This document shows, piece after piece, positions 6,552 through 11,365 of a DNA stretch of 11,365 nt; the stretch's first letter is position 1; each line of letters begins with the position of its first letter. The position numbers and the translations under genes are program-made. Where the stretch lies: NCBI GenBank assembly GCA_049700435.1, contig JBNAVK010000041.1, positions 1 through 11,365 on the forward strand, given 5' to 3'. The DNA is from JAVZLH01 sp049700435. GTDB taxonomy: Archaea; Thermoproteota; Bathyarchaeia; Bathyarchaeales; Bathycorpusculaceae. Under the pieces are notes generated by a model, which made no database searches, was not told the origin of the DNA, and worked only from the letters and a program-made list of their open reading frames with translations.

Positions 6552-7670
6552 TTAGCAAAACCATTCGAAGTTTGACGGCAAACTAAGCTTTCCTTTTATC
6601 TTGTCAAGAAACTCTATGAGTTTTCTTCGTGTTGGATGCAGCCCGTCTGGATTTGATATGTAGTAAGCTGCGACAGCATTTGCCAACATTAGCCTGCAAT
6701 TGTCTGAAAGCCCGCAAGCATCTCCGATAATGTTTCCAGCATTCCAAGCGTCTCCAGCCCCGGTGGCTCTTAAAACTGGCACCCGAAAAGATGGAATGAC
6801 TGTTTCCTTCTTTTTCGTGAATGTAGCGGCGAAACTGGTTGCGTGCAGGTCAATCCTTGCAGACAAGTTTTTTGCAAGAATGCGCGCTGACTCTTTCGCC
6901 AGTTCCTCGAAGCTCATTTCCCCTTCCAACTCTTTTATTTTGTTGCTTAATTGTGAAGCGTAACAGTAAGCCTCGTTCTCGTTCACGCTCAACACATCAA
7001 CGTATCGACTTTGCAAAACATCCCTTACAAGTTTTGGAATCTTCCCTTTGTTTGGGGTTGGGTCTGCCGTGTCATAATAGGTTTTGCCCTTTTCCTTCCC
7101 CTTTACGCGCTTAAAAACGGTTCTGGCTAATTCCGTGCCGAAACGCCTAGTTCCAGCCCAATTAAAAATGCAAACATAATCTGCGCTTTCAATAATCTCA
7201 AAGTCCTCTTCGTTTAGGGATTGTGGTCCAAAATCTGCGAGGCTACCGATGTCTCTGAGCATGACATTGGCTTTGCCGCTTTTGGTTTTGAATTCTAGGG
7301 CGGTTGTCAATGATGGTTTTTCAAAAATTTTGATGTGGGAGAAATCCACTTTCCACCCTTTAAGATGGAACTTAACCATGTGCTTTCCAAATTCATTTGT
7401 GCATATTATTGGTGTGACTTTAGCGCCTAAGGCGGCTAGGGCTGCAGCTGTGTTTACGGCGTTCCCTCCTCTAAGCTCCGTCTGTGTTATTCCGTCGATG
7501 CTTCCGCCCTTCCTCCTCATTACATCGTTGACTTGCTTTATGAAAGTTTTAGGGCTGTTTTGAAGCGTTACCAAGCGGTCGGTGAAAAAATCGGGCATAA
7601 CAACAACACTTAATTTCCAGGTTTCACCTTCCAAGAATGTTTTTAGTTCATTAAAAAGTTCAGCAAGCAA
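6552..7670 (-). CDS. PfkB-family carbohydrate kinase, substrate unknown
   Basis: Read from a TTG at 7670 the protein has 372 residues, somewhat long for a ribokinase/PfkB member. The N-terminal strand SVVVMPDFFTDRL (about 21-33) is followed by the sugar-binding GGNAVN (68-73) and, near the C-terminus, the anion-hole and catalytic motif ATGAGDAWNAG (302-312) with base Asp307. NENE (230-233) is like the NxxE magnesium motif. It phosphorylates a sugar, nucleoside or related alcohol with ATP; the substrate cannot be named. It is 60 bases upstream of glmM on the same strand, which suggests a place in hexosamine or sugar-nucleotide metabolism. The start is debatable: the open frame also allows TTG at 7691, but AGGTGA (7678-7683) lies 7 bases ahead of TTG 7670. 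The extra lead of about 20 residues before the first strand is unusual. Confidence 0.85.
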   Translation of the reverse strand: MLAELFNELKTFLEGETWKLSVVVMPDFFTDRLVTLQNSPKTFIKQVNDVMRRKGGSIDGITQTELRGGNAVNTAAALAALGAKVTPIICTNEFGKHMVKFHLKGWKVDFSHIKIFEKPSLTTALEFKTKSGKANVMLRDIGSLADFGPQSLNEEDFEIIESADYVCIFNWAGTRRFGTELARTVFKRVKGKEKGKTYYDTADPTPNKGKIPKLVRDVLQSRYVDVLSVNENEAYCYASQLSNKIKELEGEMSFEELAKESARILAKNLSARIDLHATSFAATFTKKKETVIPSFRVPVLRATGAGDAWNAGNIIGDACGLSDNCRLMLANAVAAYYISNPDGLHPTRRKLIEFLDKIKGKLSLPSNFEWFC

Positions 7671-7725
7671 ATGTGGTTCACCTAAACACAATATTTTTCA
7701 CATGCAGATAACATTTTTTCGTAAA

Positions 7726-7734
7726 GTATTTTAG
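7726..7734 (-). promoter_or_regulatory. Possible TATA box of the sugar-kinase operon
   Basis: The minus strand reads CTAAAATAC, about 55-65 bases before the favoured TTG at 7670, inside the 117-base divergent gap to the small membrane-protein gene at 7788. It is the best AT-rich box there for the kinase-glmM-glmU row. Confidence 0.35.
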
Positions 7735-7787
7735 TTAGTTCTTACGTATAGGGTCAACTTCGTTGAAAAAAGCGTGGGGACAAATTC

Positions 7788-7991
7788 GTGAAGTTTAAAG
7801 CTGAAATTTCCTTGCTAATCTTGTCGATAACGCTCTATATCTTGAGCGCCTTTTGTTATTCTTATGAAGCCGTCGCCGAGGGAATAACTGGCACATATTA
7901 TCCATACCAAGACTATGCTTTTCCGTTGATTGCTGTTGCGTCGGTGTTGCTGCTGATGGCTGCGATTTTATACTCCAAAAGGCAGAAGTAA
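7788..7991 (+). CDS. Small two-helix membrane protein, unknown function
   Basis: I do not recognise this 67-residue protein. It has two hydrophobic helices, at about 7-27 and 43-62, joined by a polar, tyrosine-rich loop of about 15 residues, and it ends with the basic SKRQK. Basic residues at both ends favour both termini in the cytoplasm, with the loop outside. The start is GTG at 7788, supported by GGGGA (7776-7780) 7 bases upstream. It is divergent from the sugar kinase and convergent with the prepilin peptidase, so it is likely a single-gene transcript. The reading frame's clean membrane pattern and ribosome-binding site argue that it is a real gene. Confidence 0.65.
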   Translation: MKFKAEISLLILSITLYILSAFCYSYEAVAEGITGTYYPYQDYAFPLIAVASVLLLMAAILYSKRQK

Positions 7992-7996
7992 TCTAA

Positions 7997-8016
7997 CTGT
8001 TAAACAGCAAGTTTTT
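7997..8016 (+). terminator. Possible terminator of the small membrane-protein gene
   Basis: CTGTT-A-AACAG is a 5-base inverted repeat, followed by CAAG and a run of five T that runs into the stop codon of the convergent prepilin peptidase. The hairpin loop is too tight to be strong; the T run may be the working part, as in archaeal termination. Confidence 0.25.
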
Positions 8017-8815
8017 ATCCAATAAGGAGGCGGATGCAGACCCAAATAACATTATCCAACATTAAGGCTAGGATTAAACCTGCTGTTATGAAAATTAACA
8101 TGGGTAGTCCAGGCGTCGCCCAGACACTGTTGTCAATTTTTCCTTCTTCAACAGCCTTTGCTAGTCTCTGAACTATGGCGTCTCTTCCTTCGTCCTTGGG
8201 CATGACTAGAAGCGTTCTTTTGAGTGTGTTTTCTTCTAAGTCCTCCATTGGGTAAATATGCCACTTATCCTTCAACTTGCTAATTGAGACTTTGTAACCC
8301 GTTAACAGAACCATAATCTTTTTTCCAAAAGACGTTTCATAGCCTTCAAAAAGTTTTCTGCCGTTCTTCCAGTGCCAAACGATGTTGTAAAATAAAAGGT
8401 AGATTGCTGTTGCGGCTGCAAGCAGAACAGCGTTGCTAAATACGGTTATTGGAAAAAAGAATTTGGAGATTGGCGACGGCGTTCCAGTCAATGGCTGGAA
8501 TATTTCTGGGTAAAATGGTAGGGCAAGCGCTAAGCACATTAGGGCTTTTGAGTCGGCGCCTCCGAAGCCTCCAGAATAAAAAAGCACTGTGGCAAAGGTT
8601 GCTGTTAAGCCGAAGCATAAGCCATAAAGAAGCAGTTGCTGCAAGCTTCCGTAAAGAAACAGCTCAATTGCAGTTAATGTGAAAGCTGGTGGGGCTAAGA
8701 GAACCCAAACCTTGTTACTTACTTCGCGGGTTTTGAAATCACTCCAAGAAGCGTAGGTTAAAAAGCCTACTGATACTAATAGCTTTGTAACATTTATCAA
8801 TGAGATTAATTGCAT
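8015..8815 (-). CDS. Archaeal prepilin peptidase (A24 family aspartic protease)
   Basis: The membrane protease has 266 residues from the ATG at 8815. It cleaves class III signal peptides of pilins and archaellins on the cytoplasmic side of the membrane. The two catalytic aspartates are visible: Asp26 in WSDFKTREVSN after the first helix, and Asp88 in the GGADSKAL form of the GxHyD motif. Helices run to about residue 148. A charged cytoplasmic segment (about 150-235) follows, then a conserved-looking PGLPMLIFI helix at the C-terminus, an arrangement known from archaeal A24 proteins with a C-terminal extension. A TTG at 8827 would add 4 residues, but GGTG 6 bases ahead of ATG 8815 favours the latter. 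The pilin gene lies 121 bases upstream on the same strand and is the obvious substrate. Confidence 0.9.
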   Translation of the reverse strand: MQLISLINVTKLLVSVGFLTYASWSDFKTREVSNKVWVLLAPPAFTLTAIELFLYGSLQQLLLYGLCFGLTATFATVLFYSGGFGGADSKALMCLALALPFYPEIFQPLTGTPSPISKFFFPITVFSNAVLLAAATAIYLLFYNIVWHWKNGRKLFEGYETSFGKKIMVLLTGYKVSISKLKDKWHIYPMEDLEENTLKRTLLVMPKDEGRDAIVQRLAKAVEEGKIDNSVWATPGLPMLIFITAGLILALMLDNVIWVCIRLLIG

Positions 8816-8867
8816 TTTTGGCACCAATTAATTAGAGCTTACATAATTAGCATTAATTATTTTTGAT

Positions 8868-8877
8868 GTTTAAAAGC
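8868..8877 (-). promoter_or_regulatory. Possible TATA box of the prepilin peptidase gene
   Basis: The minus strand reads GCTTTTAAAC about 55-60 bases before the ATG at 8815, in the gap after the pilin gene. It would allow the peptidase to be transcribed separately from the far more abundant pilin message. Confidence 0.3.
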
Positions 8878-8936
8878 GGAGAAAATAGTTTACGTGTATT
8901 TTTGGTTTTACGTTTGTTATGGAGGGTTATAGGCGG

Positions 8937-9365
8937 TTATGGTGCTTCGTTGAATTCTAATGCAGCTCCGGTGCTGGGAACCACTTTGAAGTAATATCTT
9001 ACGTTGTCTTCCCAACTATAATTTATTGTTAATGTAGCAGTGCCGCCATTGGCGGCGACAGGAGCGTTTTTCGGTGAAAAATCGACGCTTGTGAGGTTTG
9101 TTGCTGAAGTACCGATGTAGACAGCGCTTATTGTCGCGTCGGACGTCCCGGTGTTTCTGATATAAATGGTTATGGTGGTGTTGTTAGGCCATGCGACTGC
9201 GTCTTTAGAGAGCATTACTCCTGCTTGTTGTCCCGCGCTGCCCATGTACGTCATTACCCAAGCGTAGGTTACCACTATGGCTGCCACGGCTATAACTATT
9301 AGTAGGAGTGTGGCTAGTATTGGGGATATGGCTTTTCTTGATTTTAACAAGTTTTTAGTTGTCAT
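8937..9365 (-). CDS. Type IV pilin-like protein with class III signal peptide
   Basis: The 142-residue precursor has a short basic leader ending SRK (residue 11), then AISPILATLLLIVIAVAAIV, the hydrophobic helix (about 12-40) that packs pilus cores. Cleavage by a FlaK/PibD-like peptidase is expected between Lys11 and Ala12, leaving 131 residues. The rest is a beta-rich, cysteine-free domain with Ser/Thr/Asn-rich strands (for example TITIYIRNTGTSD at 64-76) and four N-glycosylation sequons at Asn61, Asn62, Asn90 and Asn115. The RKAISPI form matches archaeal adhesion-type pilins more than archaellins, and no archaellum genes are nearby. AGGTGA (9370-9375) precedes the ATG by 4 bases. The prepilin peptidase follows on the same strand. 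Whether it forms a filament alone or a minor subunit is unknown. Confidence 0.88.
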   Translation of the reverse strand: MTTKNLLKSRKAISPILATLLLIVIAVAAIVVTYAWVMTYMGSAGQQAGVMLSKDAVAWPNNTTITIYIRNTGTSDATISAVYIGTSATNLTSVDFSPKNAPVAANGGTATLTINYSWEDNVRYYFKVVPSTGAALEFNEAP

Positions 9366-9401
9366 GTTTTCACCTTTATTGATATTGAAATCTGAAGTTT
9401 T

Positions 9402-9411
9402 CTTATTTAAC
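9402..9411 (-). promoter_or_regulatory. Possible TATA box of the pilin gene
   Basis: The minus strand reads GTTAAATAAG about 40 bases before the ATG at 9365. A transcript start about 25 bases downstream would leave a leader of some 15 bases holding the AGGTGA ribosome-binding site. Confidence 0.45.
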
Positions 9412-9531
9412 CTCTATGAACCCAAAATCCACATTCAAAATAACTCTAAATCCAAATAGAGCGATAGTTAGCTTTTATGAACTGAAAGGTTAGATGTATT
9501 AGCCTATCTCTATTGATGGTGATTGCCGGCG

Positions 9532-9540
9532 AATATTTAA
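9532..9540 (+). promoter_or_regulatory. Possible TATA box of the vapBC pair
   Basis: AATATTTAA lies about 70 bases before the vapB ATG at 9608. Transcription would start near 9560, inside the inverted repeat at 9549-9570. The gap 9366-9607 shows no open frame worth calling. Confidence 0.35.
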
Positions 9541-9548
9541 TAGGGTAT

Positions 9549-9570
9549 TAATAAGCCGCAACCCTTATTA
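9549..9570. promoter_or_regulatory. Inverted repeat, possible VapBC operator
   Basis: TAATAAG, 8 bases, CTTATTA: two perfect 7-base arms. The repeat lies just downstream of the TATA-like box at 9532-9540 and over the expected transcript start. VapB/VapBC complexes of this class often bind such palindromes to repress their own operon, so an operator is plausible. The arms are AT-rich, so chance symmetry is possible. Confidence 0.4.
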
Positions 9571-9607
9571 GAGAGGATTGTAAGTTTTTACTCGGTGAGT
9601 CGAATAA

Positions 9608-9841
9608 ATGGTTGAAAGTCGAGTAGGTTCGAAAGGCGAGCTTTTTCCGCCTAAGGAAATTAGGGAGAAGCTTGGGCTTCGAGCTCATGAAAAAGTAGTT
9701 TATAAGGTTGAGGATGGAAGGCTTGTGGTGGAACCTGTTCCGAAACTTGAGGATGTTTTGAAAGAACCTTCTTCTGTTGAGATAACTCTTGAGGAGTTTC
9801 ATGGTTTTAGAAGGGAGCTTTCTAGGAAGGCTGAGGCTTGA
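9608..9841 (+). CDS. AbrB/SpoVT-like antitoxin (VapB type)
   Basis: The 77-residue protein has an N-terminal swapped-hairpin AbrB fold: a strand with the GELFPPKEIREKLGL signature (about 10-24), then KVVYKVEDGRLVVEPV (29-44). The C-terminal 30 residues (about 48-77) are charged and helical, as in antitoxins that wrap the PIN toxin. It is expected to neutralise the downstream nuclease and to repress the pair by binding DNA. GGTGAG (9594-9599) precedes the ATG by 8 bases. Its TGA stop overlaps the TTG start of the toxin gene in TTGA, so the two are translationally coupled. It is the only plus-strand transcript between two minus-strand surface-protein genes. Confidence 0.85.
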   Translation: MVESRVGSKGELFPPKEIREKLGLRAHEKVVYKVEDGRLVVEPVPKLEDVLKEPSSVEITLEEFHGFRRELSRKAEA

Positions 9842-10299
9842 GGTTGCTTTTGGATACCACGTATCTTTTGCCGGCCATAGGGATTTCCATTAAAAGTCTT
9901 CCGAAAGATATGCTCGTTGGGTTGATGGAGAAGAAACATCAAATTTCGATAAGTGACGTAAGTATTTTTGAACTTTCCGCTAAAGGAGCGAAGTATGTTT
10001 TTGCTGGAACGCTTCCAGCTGAAAGAGTGGCAAAAGGCATAAGAGCCATAACTTATGATGAACGTGTAACTGTGATTCCGTTGTATGAGAGTTCGGTTTT
10101 GCTTATGGCTTTTAAGCTTAGAAAATTGTTGAATGATTTTATAGACTGCTTGATTCTTTCGTCAGCTGTGAATCGCTGCGACGCCATATTAACAGAAGAC
10201 GAGGACATACAAAATTTAAAGAGGAATAAAGAGTTTGCTGGGTTTGTGGCGACGGTGAATCCGAAATTTAAGATTCAAACGTTGACGGATATGCTTTAG
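9838..10299 (+). CDS. PIN-domain ribonuclease toxin (VapC type)
   Basis: This 153-residue PIN domain carries the acidic residues expected for a metal-dependent RNase: Asp6 in LLLDTTYLLP, Glu45 in IFELSAKG, Asp103 in FIDCLILSSAV, and the LTEDEDI group (Asp121/Asp123). VapC toxins cut specific tRNA or rRNA sites when freed from the antitoxin; its target cannot be read here. The start is a TTG overlapping the antitoxin stop, with AGGAAGG (9824-9830) 7 bases before it. A TTG two codons later is an alternative. The length is slightly above usual VapC size, with about 25 residues after the last acidic motif. Its TAG stop shares 4 bases with the stop of the convergent gene at 10296. Confidence 0.87.
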   Translation: MRLLLDTTYLLPAIGISIKSLPKDMLVGLMEKKHQISISDVSIFELSAKGAKYVFAGTLPAERVAKGIRAITYDERVTVIPLYESSVLLMAFKLRKLLNDFIDCLILSSAVNRCDAILTEDEDIQNLKRNKEFAGFVATVNPKFKIQTLTDML

Positions 10300-11365
10300 T
10301 TTTCTGTTGTCACGGTTATTGTTGGCGGGTATTCGGCTGTTACCCATAAGCCGCTGCCGTCAGATTTGTAGATTGGTGTTGTTCCATCAAATGTAACTAC
10401 TGCGCCATACCAAATCAAGTCTAGTGGATATGTGAAGCTTGCTGAGGCTCTGTTGGTTACTGGGCATAGCCGTATTTCCCCTGAAGCAATGTCAAACGCT
10501 CCCGTCTTATTTCCTGCTATGTTGTCGAAAAAGTACAGCATTTGGTTTGCGGCGTCTGTAAACATTATTCCTGCTCCTCTCGTCAACGAAGAGTTCAGTT
10601 GGCTCCAATGATGCTGCCAATATGAGGCTGAATAATTGTAGAATAAGCCAGTTGAGCTTGAAACTCTTGGATAACCGCTTGCCGTTCCGTTTTCAGTTAG
10701 TGGCTGTCCACTAGAATACGATAGTCTGATTGGGCATAGGTCTGTTATAGTTCTGGATTGAGAGGAGTTTACAAACATGAACCTTAGTTGGTAAGTGTAG
10801 TATGTCGCGTTTGCTGGAAGCGTCAAAACAATGTGGGCGTAAAAGTTGGGGCAGCCGGAGACTCCGCCGCTGGGCCATTCAACTTCATGGTGTATCACGG
10901 CTCTTACTGTGCCGTTTAGGATGGCATACATGGGTCTTGAGTGTCCATAGTGGGCTGTGTTTTGGTTTACTCGCATGAGTGTTGCGGTGGCTGTAGTTCC
11001 GCCTAACGTTGAAATTGCCTTAAATGAGCTGTCACCGGAAAAGTCTATTGCTAATTGTAGTATTCCGTTACTAAGGGTTATTGGATGAGTTTGGTCGCCA
11101 AACGTGTATGAAAAGTATCTGTTTATGTATGCGAGTTGTGTTTGTGTTGCCGTGTCGCTTCCGTTCCACCATATGGTGACTTTTGAGACGTTTGGGTTTA
11201 CTAGGAAGACTAGCATGTGTCTGTTGCCGAAGATGCTTGCGTTGCCAGTTAAGCCCAATGGGATTCTGTAGTCTGAAGCCCAATCCTCTATTTGGAATGG
11301 CACTTCTTGATCGATGCCATTTATTGTTTGGTTAACATGTATCGCCTTCACTGGTATCGGCGGGA
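10296..11365 (-). CDS. Secreted, sequon-rich protein of unknown family, N-terminus beyond the window
   Basis: The minus-strand frame is open from the right edge to the TAA at 10296-10298, about 356 residues. A GTG at 11351 could serve as a start, but the preceding codons (reading PPIPV) stay open to the edge and no ribosome-binding site is seen, so the gene most likely begins outside. I do not recognise the family. The visible part is rich in beta-strand, Ser, Thr, Asn and Tyr. It has 11 N-glycosylation sequons (from residue 7 to 281 counted from that GTG), three cysteines (167, 206, 296) and no membrane helix or C-terminal anchor. This composition means an extracellular protein, perhaps pilus- or S-layer-associated. 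Many archaeal proteins of this kind have an N-terminal pilin-like or signal segment, which would lie to the right. It faces vapC tail-to-tail. Confidence 0.75.
   Translation of the reverse strand, partial: PPIPVKAIHVNQTINGIDQEVPFQIEDWASDYRIPLGLTGNASIFGNRHMLVFLVNPNVSKVTIWWNGSDTATQTQLAYINRYFSYTFGDQTHPITLSNGILQLAIDFSGDSSFKAISTLGGTTATATLMRVNQNTAHYGHSRPMYAILNGTVRAVIHHEVEWPSGGVSGCPNFYAHIVLTLPANATYYTYQLRFMFVNSSQSRTITDLCPIRLSYSSGQPLTENGTASGYPRVSSSTGLFYNYSASYWQHHWSQLNSSLTRGAGIMFTDAANQMLYFFDNIAGNKTGAFDIASGEIRLCPVTNRASASFTYPLDLIWYGAVVTFDGTTPIYKSDGSGLWVTAEYPPTITVTTEN

Noticed and set aside
7249..7563. Plus-strand open frame of 104 codons inside the sugar kinase gene
   Set aside because: It overlaps the GGNAVN region of the kinase in antisense and shows no independent coding sign.
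8937..9365. Calling the pilin an archaellin
   Set aside because: The class III signal alone does not tell the two apart. The protein is short, lacks archaellin-like sequence after the helix that I can recognise, and no archaellum genes are nearby.
9444..9461. CTCTA-N8-TAGAG inverted repeat between the pilin and vapB genes
   Set aside because: The arms are only 5 bases in AT-rich DNA and the site is not placed at a promoter element; chance is likely.
9548..9802. Minus-strand open frame of 84 codons over the antitoxin gene
   Set aside because: The antitoxin on the other strand has a clear AbrB pattern, a ribosome-binding site and coupling to the toxin; this frame is low-complexity and basic.
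9608..10299. Treating vapBC as a mobile island
   Set aside because: I found no flanking direct repeats, integrase, tRNA site or transposase, and the 3' end overlaps the neighbouring gene exactly.

Overview
The window is a stretch of an archaeal chromosome. An archaeosine-type tRNA-guanine transglycosylase, a two-domain Sm-like protein (SmAP3 type), a PAC2-family proteasome chaperone-like protein, an archaeal prepilin peptidase with a class III signal-peptide pilin, and TATA-like boxes about 40-50 bases ahead of several genes all point to Archaea. SmAP3-type proteins and a GlmU of the Sulfolobus bifunctional kind suggest the Thermoproteota side, perhaps a Bathyarchaeia-like lineage. That placement is an inference from gene content and style, not from a database match. 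The DNA is moderately AT-rich, and GTG and TTG starts are frequent. There is no stretch longer than 300 bases without a gene; the longest gap is about 240 bases (9366-9607). I saw no rRNA, tRNA, CRISPR array or insertion sequence.

Bases 1-2800 hold information-processing and housekeeping genes. tgtA runs leftward and leaves the window incomplete at its C-terminus. Diverging from it are an alpha/beta hydrolase and a PAC2-family protein. The PAC2 gene ends tail-to-tail, with a 4-base stop overlap, against the SmAP3 gene (2797-3219, minus).

Bases 3294-7691 form a leftward gene row: PfkB-family sugar kinase, phosphoglucosamine/phosphohexose mutase (GlmM-like), bifunctional GlmU-like nucleotidylyltransferase/acetyltransferase, and an Lrp/AsnC-like regulator. 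glmM and glmU are tightly coupled: the glmU Shine-Dalgarno sequence lies in the last codons of glmM. Together mutase and GlmU can convert GlcN-6-P to UDP-GlcNAc. The kinase may feed the pathway, and the regulator may control it.

Bases 7692-11365 concern the cell surface. They hold a small two-helix membrane protein, a prepilin peptidase (8015-8815, minus), a type IV pilin-like substrate (8937-9365, minus), a VapBC-type toxin-antitoxin pair on the opposite strand (9608-10299), and the 3' part of a gene for a secreted, sequon-rich protein of unknown family (10296 to the right edge, minus). vapC and this last gene again overlap by 4 bases at their stops. One reading of the region is that UDP-GlcNAc made by the central operon contributes to N-glycans on sequon-rich surface proteins encoded nearby; this is a hypothesis. 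I did not find a clearly new multi-gene system. The best leads are the HbYX-like tail of the PAC2 protein, the unknown secreted protein, and the pilin/peptidase pair.
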